A DNA stretch of 64,000 nt from Agromyces bauzanensis (GTDB taxonomy: Bacteria; Actinomycetota; Actinomycetes; Actinomycetales; Microbacteriaceae), in the NCBI RefSeq assembly GCF_014645655.1, contig NZ_BMMD01000008.1:1-64000 (forward strand), written 5' to 3'. Positions 25,127 through 34,469 of this stretch are shown piece after piece (the stretch's first letter is position 1; each line of letters opens with the position of its first letter). The translations under genes and the position numbers were made by a program. The notes under the pieces were generated by a model. The model was not told the DNA's origin, searched no databases, and worked only from the letters and a program-made list of their open reading frames with translations.

Positions 25127-26575
25127 TTGAACGCAGTACCAGCGGCTGAACCGCGACCCCGCACCCTGGCCGAGAAGGTCTGGGACGCCCACCTCGTGAA
25201 GAAGGGCGAGGACGGCACCCCCGACCTCATCTACATCGACCTGCACCTCGTGCACGAGGTCACGAGCCCGCAGGCCTTCGACGGCCTGCGCATGGCCGGC
25301 CGGCCGGTGCGCCGGCCCGATCTCACGATCGCGACGGAGGACCACAACACGCCGACCCTCGCGATCGACCGGCCCATCGCCGACCCGACGAGCCGCACGC
25401 AGATCGAGACGCTGCGCCGCAACGCGGCGGAGTTCGGCATCCGACTGCACTCGCTCGGCGACGTCGAGCAGGGCATCGTGCACGTCGTGGGCCCGCAGCT
25501 GGGCCTCACGCAGCCCGGCATCACCGTGGTCTGCGGCGACTCGCACACGTCGACGCACGGCGCATTCGGCGCGATGGCGTTCGGCATCGGCACGAGCGAG
25601 GTCGAGCACGTGCTCGCCACGCAGACGCTGCCGCTGAAGCCCTTCAAGACCATGGCGGTCAACGTCGAGGGCACCCTGCGTCCCGGCGTCACCGCGAAGG
25701 ACATCATCCTCGCCGTCATCGCGAGGATCGGCACGGGCGGTGGGCAGGGCTACGTGCTCGAGTATCGCGGCAGTGCCATCCGCTCGCTGTCGATGGACGG
25801 CCGCATGACGATCTGCAACATGTCGATCGAGGCCGGCGCCCGCGCGGGCATGGTCGCGCCCGACGAGACGACGTACGCGTACCTGCACGGCCGTGCGCAC
25901 GCGCCGCAGGGCGCCGACTGGGACGCCGCGGTCGAGTACTGGCGCACGCTGCCCACCGAAGAGGGCGCCGTCTTCGACGCCGAGGTGTTCATCGACGCCG
26001 ACATGCTCGAGCCGTTCGTGACGTGGGGCACCAATCCCGGGCAGGGCGTCTCGCTCTCCGATGCCGTGCCCGACCCCGCGTCGATCGACGACCAGCACGA
26101 GCGCGCCGCCGCCGAGCGCGCCCTCGAGTACATGGCGCTCGAGCCCGGCACGAAGCTCAAGGACGTCCGTGTCGACGCGGTCTTCATGGGCTCGTGCACG
26201 AACAGCCGCATCGAGGACCTGCGCGCGTTCGCGTCGATCATCAAGGGCAAGCGCAAGGCCGACGGCGTGCGCGTCATGGTCGTCCCGGGCTCGGCCCGGG
26301 TGCGGCTCGAGGCCGAGGCCGAGGGCCTCGACAAGGTGTTCGAGGAGTTCGGCGCCGAGTGGCGCTTCGCGGGCTGCTCGATGTGCCTCGGCATGAATCC
26401 CGACCAGCTGGCGCCCGGCGAACGGTGCGCCTCGACCTCGAACCGCAACTTCGAGGGCCGCCAGGGCAAGGGCGGCCGCACGCACCTCGTGTCGCCGCTC
26501 GTCGCGGCGGCCACCGCGATCCGGGGCACGCTCTCGAGCCCGTGGGATCTGCAGGGCGAAGGGGAGGGACGCTGA
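25127..26575 (+). CDS. leuC: 3-isopropylmalate dehydratase large subunit
   Basis: LeuC (482 aa) with LeuD forms the 4Fe-4S isopropylmalate isomerase, the second step of leucine synthesis. Family motifs are present: [15 protein letters not shown], and the cluster cysteines in [13 protein letters not shown] and [12 protein letters not shown]. The start is TTG 25127 with a gaggaag ribosome-binding site. It heads the operon leuC-leuD-murA-plsC-gpsA-ddl and is followed one base later by leuD. Confidence 0.98.
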   Translation: MNAVPAAEPRPRTLAEKVWDAHLVKKGEDGTPDLIYIDLHLVHEVTSPQAFDGLRMAGRPVRRPDLTIATEDHNTPTLAIDRPIADPTSRTQIETLRRNAAEFGIRLHSLGDVEQGIVHVVGPQLGLTQPGITVVCGDSHTSTHGAFGAMAFGIGTSEVEHVLATQTLPLKPFKTMAVNVEGTLRPGVTAKDIILAVIARIGTGGGQGYVLEYRGSAIRSLSMDGRMTICNMSIEAGARAGMVAPDETTYAYLHGRAHAPQGADWDAAVEYWRTLPTEEGAVFDAEVFIDADMLEPFVTWGTNPGQGVSLSDAVPDPASIDDQHERAAAERALEYMALEPGTKLKDVRVDAVFMGSCTNSRIEDLRAFASIIKGKRKADGVRVMVVPGSARVRLEAEAEGLDKVFEEFGAEWRFAGCSMCLGMNPDQLAPGERCASTSNRNFEGRQGKGGRTHLVSPLVAAATAIRGTLSSPWDLQGEGEGR

Positions 26576-26576
26576 C

Positions 26577-27197
26577 GTGCAGAAGTTCAGCACCGTGACC
26601 GGCGTGGCGGTTCCGCTGCGCCGGTCGAACGTCGACACCGACCAGATCATCCCTGCGGTGTTCCTGAAGCGGGTCACGAAGACCGGCTTCGAGGACGCGC
26701 TTTTTCACGCGTGGCGCGAGGACGCCGAGTTCATCCTGAACCGGCCCGAATACCGGGGCGGGCGCATCCTCATCGCCGGCCCCGACTTCGGCACCGGTTC
26801 GAGCCGTGAGCACGCCGTGTGGGCGTTGCGCGACTACGGGTTCGACGTCGTGATCAGCTCCCGCTTCGGCGACATCTTCCGCGGGAACTCGGGCAAGCAG
26901 GGCCTGCTCGCCGCCCAGGTCGCCTACGAGGACGTCGAACGGCTCTGGGAGGTCGTCGAGGCCCACCCGGGAATACCCGTCACCGTCGATCTGGTTGGGC
27001 GTACGGTGAGCGCGGGTGCGCTCACGGTGTCGTTCGACATCGACGACTACACTCGGTGGAGGCTTCTCGAAGGGCTCGACGACATCGGGCTCACCCTGCG
27101 GGACGAGGAGTCGATCGCCGAGTTCGAGTCGCATCGAGCGTCTTGGCGGCCGAAGACGCTCCCCATCAGGGAGCCGGCAGAATCAGGGAGTCTGTGA
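26577..27197 (+). CDS. leuD: 3-isopropylmalate dehydratase small subunit
   Basis: This 206-aa partner of LeuC contributes the substrate-binding swivelling domain. The characteristic segments [31 protein letters not shown] and [19 protein letters not shown] are visible. GTG 26577 follows the leuC stop by one base. Its own stop overlaps the murA GTG, so amino-acid synthesis and cell-wall synthesis are translationally linked here, an order common in Micrococcales. Confidence 0.97.
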   Translation: MQKFSTVTGVAVPLRRSNVDTDQIIPAVFLKRVTKTGFEDALFHAWREDAEFILNRPEYRGGRILIAGPDFGTGSSREHAVWALRDYGFDVVISSRFGDIFRGNSGKQGLLAAQVAYEDVERLWEVVEAHPGIPVTVDLVGRTVSAGALTVSFDIDDYTRWRLLEGLDDIGLTLRDEESIAEFESHRASWRPKTLPIREPAESGSL

Positions 27198-28564
27198 ACA
27201 CACTCGGGCAGGATGCCAGGCACCACGGAACGGCGGTCGGACTGAACGTCGACCGGATCACGATCAACGGCGGCAAGCCGCTGCGCGGCAGGATCGAGCT
27301 CAAGGGCGCCAAGAACCTCGTGACCAAGGCGATGGTCGCAGCGATCCTCGGCGACACCCCGAGCGTCCTGAAGGACGTGCCGAACATCAGCGACGTCCGC
27401 ATCGTGCGCGGCCTCCTCGAGGTGCACGGCGTGACGGTCACCCATGGTGTCGACGAGGGCGAGCTCATCCTCGATCCCTCGGCGGTCGAGTCGGCGCACA
27501 TGGCCGACATCGATGCGCACGCGGGCTCCAGCCGCATCCCGATCCTGTTCTGCGGTCCGCTGCTGCACCGGCTCGGCGAGGCCTTCATCCCCGACCTCGG
27601 CGGCTGCCGCATCGGCGACCGTCCCATCGACTACCACCTCGAGGTGCTGCGCAACTTCGGCGCCATCGTCGAGAAGCTCCCGACCGGCATCCGGATGTCG
27701 GCGCCCAACGGGCTGCACGGCGCGAAGGTCTCGCTGCCCTACCCGAGCGTCGGTGCGACCGAGCAGGTGCTCCTCACCGCGGTGCTCGCCGACGGCATCA
27801 CCGAGCTGTCGGGTGCGGCGATCGAGCCCGAGATCATGGACCTCGTCAACATCCTGCAGAAGATGGGCGCCATCATCACGGTCGACACCGACCGCGTCAT
27901 CCGCATCGAGGGCGTCGAGAAGCTCAGCGGGTACACGCACCGGGCGATCTCCGACCGCAACGAGGCCGCGAGCTGGGCTGCGGCGGCGCTCGCGACCGAG
28001 GGTGACATCTTCGTCGGCGGCGCCAAGCAGGCCGACCTGTTGACGTTCCTCAACGTGTTCCGCAAGGTCGGCGGCGCGTTCGAGATCCACGACGACGGCA
28101 TCCGCTTCTACCACCCCGGTGGAGAGCTGAAGCCCGTCATCATCGAGACCGACGTGCACCCGGGGTTCATGACCGACTGGCAGCAGCCGCTCGTGGTGGC
28201 CCTGACGAAGGCGAAGGGCGTCTCGATCGTGCACGAGACCGTGTACGAGCAGCGATTCGGCTTCGTGGACGCGCTCATCGAGATGGGCGCGTCCATCGAG
28301 GTGCACAAGGAATGCCTCGGCGGGCGGCCATGCCGCTTCGGCCAGCGCAACTTCAAGCACTCCGCCGTCATCTCGGGCCCGTCGCAGCTCCACGGCGCCG
28401 ACATCGAGGTGCCCGACCTCCGCGGCGGCTTCAGCCACCTCATCGCGGCGCTCACGGCCGAGGGCCGGTCGACCGTGTCGAACGTGGGCATCATCGCGCG
28501 CGGCTATGAGGACTTCATCACGAAGCTGGAGCTCCTCGGGGCGGACTTCGAACTCGAAGGATAA
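27194..28564 (+). CDS. murA: UDP-N-acetylglucosamine 1-carboxyvinyltransferase
   Basis: MurA (456 aa) transfers enolpyruvate from PEP to UDP-GlcNAc, the first committed step of peptidoglycan synthesis and the fosfomycin target. The N-terminal [13 protein letters not shown] corresponds to the conserved GAKN motif. The catalytic loop [10 protein letters not shown] retains the cysteine, so the enzyme should be fosfomycin-sensitive. GTG 27194 overlaps the leuD stop (GTGA); the much longer open frame upstream belongs to the leuD region and is ignored. Confidence 0.96.
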   Translation: MNTLGQDARHHGTAVGLNVDRITINGGKPLRGRIELKGAKNLVTKAMVAAILGDTPSVLKDVPNISDVRIVRGLLEVHGVTVTHGVDEGELILDPSAVESAHMADIDAHAGSSRIPILFCGPLLHRLGEAFIPDLGGCRIGDRPIDYHLEVLRNFGAIVEKLPTGIRMSAPNGLHGAKVSLPYPSVGATEQVLLTAVLADGITELSGAAIEPEIMDLVNILQKMGAIITVDTDRVIRIEGVEKLSGYTHRAISDRNEAASWAAAALATEGDIFVGGAKQADLLTFLNVFRKVGGAFEIHDDGIRFYHPGGELKPVIIETDVHPGFMTDWQQPLVVALTKAKGVSIVHETVYEQRFGFVDALIEMGASIEVHKECLGGRPCRFGQRNFKHSAVISGPSQLHGADIEVPDLRGGFSHLIAALTAEGRSTVSNVGIIARGYEDFITKLELLGADFELEG

Positions 28565-28571
28565 TGGGGGA

Positions 28572-29348
28572 GTGCCACTCGAGAACTCCTCGTCCGACGC
28601 TGCCGCGAAGCCGCGCTCGGAGACCCGCCGCCCCTCGTTCTTCTGGGTCCTCGCCGTCATCATCCTTCCGGTGATGAACCTCGCGGTCCGCTTCCGGTTC
28701 CACCACGCCGAGCGGATGCCCCGGAGCGGCGCGTTCGTGCTCGCTCCGAACCACTACAGCGAGATCGACCCCGTCGTGATCGGCGTGGCGAGTTGGAAGC
28801 TCGGCCGGGCGCCCAGGTTCCTCACCAAGGCCTCGCTCTTCAAGAACCCCGTGCTCGCGTGGTTCCTGCGCACCTCCGGCCAGATCCCGGTCGAACGTGC
28901 GGGCAGCAGAAGCCACGCCGCGCTCCGAGCGGCGGAGGAGCTCGTCGAGAAGGGCCGCATGGTCGTCGTCTATCCCGAGGGTTCGCTCACGCGCGACCCC
29001 GACCTGTGGCCGATGCGCGGCAAGACCGGCGCCGTGCGCATCGCGCTCGAGCGCGGCATCCCCATCGTGCCCGTCGCGCACTGGGGCACGCAGGCGTTGC
29101 TGCCGCGCTACGGCAAGAAGCTCAGCTTCTTCCCGCGCAAGACGATCCAGGTCTCGATCGGCGAGCCGCTCGACCTCAGCGCCTACCGCGGCAAGCCGCT
29201 CGCCCAGGCCACGCTGCTGAAGGCGACGGGCGAGTTGATGAATGCGATCGCGGCGCTCCTCGCCGAGCTCCGCGGCGAACCCGCGCCGGCCGAGCGCTGG
29301 GATCCCGCGGCGCACGGGCAGAAGGAGACCGGTCGCCTTGAACCGTAG
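28572..29348 (+). CDS. plsC: 1-acyl-sn-glycerol-3-phosphate acyltransferase
   Basis: This 258-aa membrane-associated acyltransferase adds the second acyl chain to make phosphatidic acid. A hydrophobic segment (FFWVLAVIILPVMNLAV) is followed by the NHYSEID catalytic box (NHx4D) and YPEGSLTRD. GTG 28572 has a gaagga ribosome-binding site at 28556-28561. Its end overlaps the gpsA start, joining two successive phospholipid-synthesis activities. Confidence 0.93.
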   Translation: MPLENSSSDAAAKPRSETRRPSFFWVLAVIILPVMNLAVRFRFHHAERMPRSGAFVLAPNHYSEIDPVVIGVASWKLGRAPRFLTKASLFKNPVLAWFLRTSGQIPVERAGSRSHAALRAAEELVEKGRMVVVYPEGSLTRDPDLWPMRGKTGAVRIALERGIPIVPVAHWGTQALLPRYGKKLSFFPRKTIQVSIGEPLDLSAYRGKPLAQATLLKATGELMNAIAALLAELRGEPAPAERWDPAAHGQKETGRLEP

Positions 29349-30477
29349 GAGCCAGGCCCGAAGGCCCCACGGCAAGCGCGTGGCAGTGCTCGGCGCCGGC
29401 AGCTGGGGCACCACCTTCGCGAAGATCCTCGCCGACGGCGGCGCCGACGTCGTCGTCTGGGCGCGCCGGCCGGAGCTCGCCCGCGAGATCCAGGAGGCCA
29501 AGCGCAACAGCGACTACCTCGCCGGCGTGAACCTGCCGCTCAACCTGCGGGCCACGAGCCGGCTCGACCTCGCGCTCGCGGGCGCCGAACAGGTCTACGT
29601 GTCGGTGCCGAGCCAGGCGCTGCGCGAGCACCTCAAGATCGCAGCCCCCCACCTGCGCGCCTCCCCGACGGTGGTCTCCCTCATGAAGGGCGTCGAGAAG
29701 TCGACCGGCCTGCGCATGAGCGAGGTCATGGCCGACGTGCTGCGCGTCGACGCGTCGCAGATCGCGGTCATCTCCGGGCCGAACCTCGCGCTCGAGATCG
29801 CGAAGGAGCAGCCCACCGCGGCGGTCGTCTCGTCGACGAGCCTCGAGACCGCGCAGTCCGTGGCATCCGTCGCCCGCAACCGCTACTTCCACTCGTTCGT
29901 GAACACCGACGTCATCGGCACCGAGTTCGGCGGCGTGCTGAAGAACCTCATCGCCGTCGCGATCGGCATCGTCGACGGCGCCGGCTACGGCGAGAACACC
30001 AAGGCGTCGATCATCACCAGGGGACTGGTCGAGATGACCGACTTCGCCGTCGCCTTCGGCGCGCATCCCGAGACGCTCTCAGGGCTCGCGGGCCTCGGCG
30101 ACCTCATCGCGACGTGCCAGTCGCCGCTGTCGCGCAACAACACCGCCGGGCGACTCCTCGGCCAGGGCTACCACCTGAGCGATGTCGTGAACCAGATGCA
30201 GCAGACCACCGAGGGACTGGCGTCCGTGGGGCCCATCCTCGAGCTCGCCCGGGCGAAGGGCGTGGAGATGCCCATCATCGAGCAGGTCCGCCAGGTGCTG
30301 GCGGGCACGCTGGCGCCGAAGGACATCGCACCGCACCTCACGACCGACGACGAGCCCCAGGGCGAAAGGACGAAGGATGGACAAGCTCAGGGTGGTTCTG
30401 CTGTTCGGCGGGCGCTCCAGCGAGCATTCGATCAGCTGCGCGACGGCGGGCGGGGTGCTCGGCGCGATCGACCGTGA
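29338..30477 (+). CDS. gpsA: NAD(P)H-dependent glycerol-3-phosphate dehydrogenase
   Basis: GpsA (379 aa) reduces dihydroxyacetone phosphate to glycerol-3-phosphate for phospholipids. The Rossmann motif GAGSWGTTFAKIL, the catalytic-lysine region GVLKNLIAVAIGIVDG and GYGENTKASIITRGL are present. TTG 29338 overlaps the plsC end. The last 34 residues (Arg/Gly/Gln-rich) run 101 bp into the ddl gene and are not part of the family fold, so the natural stop may have been lost by a small indel near 30370. Confidence 0.93.
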   Translation: MNRRSQARRPHGKRVAVLGAGSWGTTFAKILADGGADVVVWARRPELAREIQEAKRNSDYLAGVNLPLNLRATSRLDLALAGAEQVYVSVPSQALREHLKIAAPHLRASPTVVSLMKGVEKSTGLRMSEVMADVLRVDASQIAVISGPNLALEIAKEQPTAAVVSSTSLETAQSVASVARNRYFHSFVNTDVIGTEFGGVLKNLIAVAIGIVDGAGYGENTKASIITRGLVEMTDFAVAFGAHPETLSGLAGLGDLIATCQSPLSRNNTAGRLLGQGYHLSDVVNQMQQTTEGLASVGPILELARAKGVEMPIIEQVRQVLAGTLAPKDIAPHLTTDDEPQGERTKDGQAQGGSAVRRALQRAFDQLRDGGRGARRDRP

Positions 30478-31468
30478 CCGCTTCGAGGTGATCCCGGTCG
30501 GGATCACCCGCGACGGCGCCTACGTGCTCGAGTCCGACGACCCCGACCGGTTCGCGCTCGATCCGCAGCACCTGCCCGAGGTCGTCGACAACGGCTCGCG
30601 CGTACGCTGGCCCGAGAGCGCTGCCTCACGAGCGCTGACGGTGACGGATGCCTCGGGCGAGCGTTCGCTCGGCGATGTCGATGTCGTCTTCCCCATCCTG
30701 CACGGCCGGTTCGGCGAGGACGGCACCATCCAGGGCCTGCTCGAGCTCGTCGGCCTGCCCTACGTCGGCAACGGCGTGCTGGCCTCGGCGATGGGCATGG
30801 ACAAGCACGTCACGAAGACCGTGCTCGAGGGCGCGGGCATCGCCGTGGCCCCCTGGGTCACGGTGACGCGGGAGTCATGGGAGCACGACCGGGAGCTGTG
30901 GGAGCGCCGCGGGCGCGGCCTCGGGCTGCCGGTGTTCGTGAAGCCCGCCCGTGCGGGTTCGTCGATGGGCGTCACGAAGGTCGCCGACTGGGCCGAGCTC
31001 GATGCCGCCCTCGACGTCGCGTTCGCCGAGGACCGCACGGCGCTCATCGAGTCGGCGATCCACGGCCGCGAGATCGAGTGTGCGGTGCTCGAGGGCCGCG
31101 CCGACGCCCCCGTGCGCGTGAGCGTCGCGGGCGAGGTCATCGTGACGGGCCGCGAGTTCTACGACTTCGAGGCGAAGTACCTCGACGCCCCGGGCGTCGA
31201 GCTCATCTGCCCGGCCGACCTCGGCGACGGCGAGCTCTTCGAACTGCAGCGCGTCGCGCGGCACGCGTTCGAGGCCATCGGCGCCGAGGGCCTCGCGCGC
31301 GTCGACGTGTTCCTCGGCGAAGAGGGCTTCGTGGTCAACGAGATCAACACGATGCCGGGCTTCACGCCGATCTCGATGTTCCCCACCTGCTGGCTGAACT
31401 CGGGCCTGAGCTATCCCGAGCTGATCACCGAGCTCATCGAGGTCGGGCACGCGAGGGGGGTGCGCTAG
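30377..31468 (+). CDS. ddl: D-alanine--D-alanine ligase
   Basis: This 363-aa ATP-grasp enzyme makes the D-Ala-D-Ala dipeptide for peptidoglycan. Recognisable parts are the N-terminus LFGGRSSEHSISCATAGG, the segment FPILHGRFGEDGTIQG, VKPARAGSSMGVTKV, and the Mg-binding NEINTMPGFTPISMFP near the C-terminus. ATG 30377 is certain from the N-terminal motif, even though it lies 101 bp inside the gpsA frame. It ends the leu-mur-pls-gps-ddl unit. Confidence 0.97.
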   Translation: MDKLRVVLLFGGRSSEHSISCATAGGVLGAIDRDRFEVIPVGITRDGAYVLESDDPDRFALDPQHLPEVVDNGSRVRWPESAASRALTVTDASGERSLGDVDVVFPILHGRFGEDGTIQGLLELVGLPYVGNGVLASAMGMDKHVTKTVLEGAGIAVAPWVTVTRESWEHDRELWERRGRGLGLPVFVKPARAGSSMGVTKVADWAELDAALDVAFAEDRTALIESAIHGREIECAVLEGRADAPVRVSVAGEVIVTGREFYDFEAKYLDAPGVELICPADLGDGELFELQRVARHAFEAIGAEGLARVDVFLGEEGFVVNEINTMPGFTPISMFPTCWLNSGLSYPELITELIEVGHARGVR

Positions 31469-31479
31469 CGCGGCGTGCG

Positions 31480-31995
31480 CTACTCGGGCGACTCCGTCGG
31501 CACGGCGTCGTCGAGCCCGACGCAACCGCCCTCCGCGGGGATCGCGGCGACGGCCGGCGAGAGGTCGGCGATCGCCGTCGACCCCGACACGACGTCGTTG
31601 TCGACGAGCACCTCGACGGCGGGTGTGCGGCCGTAGGTCGTGAACAGGAACCTCGGGGCATCCGACTCGTCGATGATCCAGTCGACGCCGTCGACGGTCA
31701 CGCAACGGTCGGTCGTGGGCCCCGGCGGCTCGACGCCGCAGCGCAGCAGGACGGCGGCCGGCGTGCCCCAGGCTCCTGTTCCCTGGGCGTTCGTCTCACG
31801 CTCGGCGAGGCCGGCCACGGCGTCGGGCAGGCGCACCACGACCGCGGCGCAGTCGGGGTCGGTCGCGTACGGGGCCGCATCGAAGGTCACAGCCTGCGCG
31901 CAGCCCGCCATCATCACGGCGCCGGCCAGCGAGACCGCGGCCGCGAACACGGATCGAGGAAGCCCGCGGGGGCGGCGGGCGGCTGGGTGGGGCAT
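31480..31995 (-). CDS. DUF3515-family lipoprotein
   Basis: This 171-aa predicted exported protein has a basic N-terminus, a hydrophobic stretch and a lipobox-like MAGC, so it should be lipid-anchored outside the membrane. The mature part, with CAAVVVRLPDAVAGL and CVTVDGVDWIID, matches the DUF3515 family of actinobacteria, whose role is unknown. The gene is convergent with ddl and divergent from thiL; ddl, DUF3515 and thiL are commonly neighbours in this group. Confidence 0.82.
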   Translation of the reverse strand: MPHPAARRPRGLPRSVFAAAVSLAGAVMMAGCAQAVTFDAAPYATDPDCAAVVVRLPDAVAGLAERETNAQGTGAWGTPAAVLLRCGVEPPGPTTDRCVTVDGVDWIIDESDAPRFLFTTYGRTPAVEVLVDNDVVSGSTAIADLSPAVAAIPAEGGCVGLDDAVPTESPE

Positions 31996-32019
31996 CGATC
32001 TCAGGCTACCGTGAGTGGC

Positions 32020-33018
32020 ATGGAACGAGCTGCGCGCCCGGGCGGACCCACGATCGCGGAGCTCGGCGAGAGCGCGGTGCTCGCCCGCATCCTGCCGCGG
32101 CTCGCCCCGGGCGACACCACGCTGCTCGGCGCCGGCGACGACGCCGCGGTGGTCGCCGCCACCGACGGCCGCTTCGTCGTGACGACGGACATGCTCGTGC
32201 ACGGTCCCGACTTCCGGCTGGCGTGGTCGACGCCGTTCGAACTCGGCTGGAAGGCGGCGGCCACCAACCTGACGGATGTCGCCGCCATGGGCGCCCGGCC
32301 GACCGGGCTCGTCGTGGCGGTCGCGGCGCCGCCGGCGACGCCCGTCGCCGTGCTCGAGGGCTTCGCCGACGGGCTCCGCGAGGGCCTCGCCGTGCTCGCC
32401 CCCGGCGCGGGCGTCGTGGGGGGCGACCTGTCGGCGTCGTCGGTGCTCACCATCGCGGTGACCGCGTTCGGCGATCTCGAGGGCCGCGAGCCCGTGCTGC
32501 GCTCGGGCGCCCGGGTCGGCGACGTCGTCGCGCACGCGGGTGAACGCGGCACGGCGGCACGCGGACTCGCCCTGCTCTTCGCGGAGGGCACGGATCCCGC
32601 GGGCATGCCCGACGCCGAGGCGGCGCGTGAGGTGCGGGCGCGGCATCCGGAGCTCGTGCGGGCGCAGGTCGCCCCAGAGCCGCCCGTCGCGGCCGGCGTC
32701 GTCGCGGCGGTGGCGGGCGCCACGGCAATGCTCGACGTCTCCGACGGGCTCGCCCGCGACGCGCGCCGCATCGCCGAGGCGAGCGGCGTCGGCATCGACT
32801 TCGATGCGAGGGCGCTCGGTCCCGACCTGCGCGTCGCGCTCGCCGGCGCCGAGGACCACGGCCTACTCGCCACGTTCCAGGCCGGCACGCGCGTGCCCGA
32901 GCCGTTCCAGGTCGTCGGCCGCGTCGTGGACGACCCCGGGCAGGTGCTCGTCGACGGCGAGCGGGCGGGCGCCGACGGCTGGGATCCCTACGCCGGCTGG
33001 GACGGCAGCTCGGGCTGA
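32020..33018 (+). CDS. thiL: Thiamine-monophosphate kinase
   Basis: ThiL (332 aa) phosphorylates thiamine monophosphate to the active cofactor. It is an AIR-synthase-fold protein with GAGDDAAVV, TDMLVHGPDFRL, ATNLTDVAAMGARP and GGDLSAS. ATG 32020 was chosen; an in-frame GTG at 32011 is possible. The 3' end overlaps the convergent rsmD by 31 bp. No TPP riboswitch is visible in the short upstream gap. Confidence 0.93.
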   Translation: MERAARPGGPTIAELGESAVLARILPRLAPGDTTLLGAGDDAAVVAATDGRFVVTTDMLVHGPDFRLAWSTPFELGWKAAATNLTDVAAMGARPTGLVVAVAAPPATPVAVLEGFADGLREGLAVLAPGAGVVGGDLSASSVLTIAVTAFGDLEGREPVLRSGARVGDVVAHAGERGTAARGLALLFAEGTDPAGMPDAEAAREVRARHPELVRAQVAPEPPVAAGVVAAVAGATAMLDVSDGLARDARRIAEASGVGIDFDARALGPDLRVALAGAEDHGLLATFQAGTRVPEPFQVVGRVVDDPGQVLVDGERAGADGWDPYAGWDGSSG

Positions 33019-33578
33019 GTCCGGGCCGCCCACCAGAGCGTCGTCTCGCCGTGGTCGCGGCGCCGGTCGGCCACGATGCCCTCGGGCCAGTCGGGCTCGG
33101 GCGACCGGGAACTGCGCTCGACGACCACGACCGCGTCAGGGGAGAGGAGCGGTGCGAGCAGTGCGAGGTCGTGCGCGAGCGCACGTTCGCCGAGCTCGTA
33201 CGGCGGGTCGATGAGGACGAGGTCGAACGTGCCGGCGGCCGACTCGAGGTAGCTCGCGACCGCCCGTGGGACGACCCGCACGCGCGCTGGACGGCCGCGC
33301 AGGGCACGGCCGACGGCGTCGGCGTTGCGGCGGCACACGTCGGCAGCGCCCTTCGCGCGCTCGACGAGCACCACCTCGGCTGCGCCCCGGCTCGCGGCCT
33401 CTAGGCCGAGCGCCCCTGAGCCCGCGTACAGGTCGAGCACGGCCGCGCCCTCGATGGCGTCGCGCGCCGCGAGCGCCGAGAAGATCGCCTCGCGCACGCG
33501 GTCGCTCGTGGGACGCGTTCCCGAGCGGGGCACGGCGAGGGTGAGCGAGCCGGCGGCGCCGGCGATGATGCGGGTCAT
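32988..33578 (-). CDS. rsmD: 16S rRNA (guanine966-N2)-methyltransferase
   Basis: This 196-aa RsmD-family enzyme methylates G966 of 16S rRNA. It begins with MTRIIAGAAGSLTLAVP and TRPTSDRVREAIFSAL. The SAM-binding motif is VLDLYAGSGALGLEAASRG and the catalytic motif is DPPY (LVLIDPPYELG). In many bacteria it pairs with coaD; here it lies convergent with thiL and a few kilobases from coaD. Confidence 0.94.
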   Translation of the reverse strand: MTRIIAGAAGSLTLAVPRSGTRPTSDRVREAIFSALAARDAIEGAAVLDLYAGSGALGLEAASRGAAEVVLVERAKGAADVCRRNADAVGRALRGRPARVRVVPRAVASYLESAAGTFDLVLIDPPYELGERALAHDLALLAPLLSPDAVVVVERSSRSPEPDWPEGIVADRRRDHGETTLWWAARTQPELPSQPA

Positions 33579-33656
33579 GTCCCCGGCAGCCTAGCGACGA
33601 CGCCGCGGGCTGTCATGCTCCCGCGAGGCGGTCGCATCCGCTGCAATGATGGAGGG

Positions 33657-34469
33657 GTGGATGACTCGACCGACCAGGTGCCCGCCGAACCTGTTCGTCA
33701 CCGGGGTGACGAACAGCAGATGATCGACCGCCTCTGGGATTTCCGCGATCCCGGTGCGAGCGAGGAGCGGTTCCGCGAGGCCGCAGACGACGACACGCAC
33801 ACCGCGCACTTCCGCGCCGTGATGTCGACTCAGCGCGCGCGCGCGCTCGGCATCCAGGGCCGAGCCGCCGAGGCGTTCGAGGTGCTCGACTCCATCGCGT
33901 CGGGCGGCATCCCCTCCGACGACCCCGAGCGCGACGCGGCCGAGGTGCGCGCGCGCATCGCCATCGAGCGCGGGCGCATCCTCGCCGCCGACGCGGAGCG
34001 GCGGCAGGAGGCCGTTCCCGTGCTCACCCGCGCGGCGCGCGAGGCCGCGCTCGCCGGTTCGCCGTTCCTCGTGCTCGACGCCCTGCACATGCTCGCCCTG
34101 AACGATGCGGGTCACGAGGAGGAGTGGGCCGCAGAGGGCTTCGACGTGCTCGCGGGCTCCCGCGACCCGCGCGTGCTGCGCTGGGGCGTCGCGCTCCACA
34201 ACAACCTCGGCTGGACCAAGCACGACGCGGGCGATGCGCTCGCCGCGCTGCATCACTTCGAGCAGGCCGTCGAGGTCGCCGACCGGTACGGCACGGCCGA
34301 GCAACAGCATGTGGCACGCTGGTCCGTCGCGCGGTGCCTGCGCACGATCGGCCGCACCGACGAGGCGCTCGACCTGCAGCGCGAGCTCGCGCGCGCCCGC
34401 CCCGACGACCCCTACGTGCAGGCCGAGCTCGCCGCCCTGACCGAGGCGGAGCCTACGATCGAGGCATGA
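33657..34469 (+). CDS. Tetratricopeptide-repeat protein
   Basis: This 270-aa soluble protein consists largely of alpha-helical TPR-like repeats, for example residues about 170-260 (LHNNLGWTKHDAGDALAALHHFEQAVEVA). It has no enzyme domain. GTG 33657 has a ggagggg ribosome-binding site overlapping it closely. The stop overlaps the recG start (ATGA). TPR proteins next to recG occur in this bacterial group, but the function is unknown; protein-protein interaction is the likely mode. Confidence 0.8.
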   Translation: MDDSTDQVPAEPVRHRGDEQQMIDRLWDFRDPGASEERFREAADDDTHTAHFRAVMSTQRARALGIQGRAAEAFEVLDSIASGGIPSDDPERDAAEVRARIAIERGRILAADAERRQEAVPVLTRAAREAALAGSPFLVLDALHMLALNDAGHEEEWAAEGFDVLAGSRDPRVLRWGVALHNNLGWTKHDAGDALAALHHFEQAVEVADRYGTAEQQHVARWSVARCLRTIGRTDEALDLQRELARARPDDPYVQAELAALTEAEPTIEA

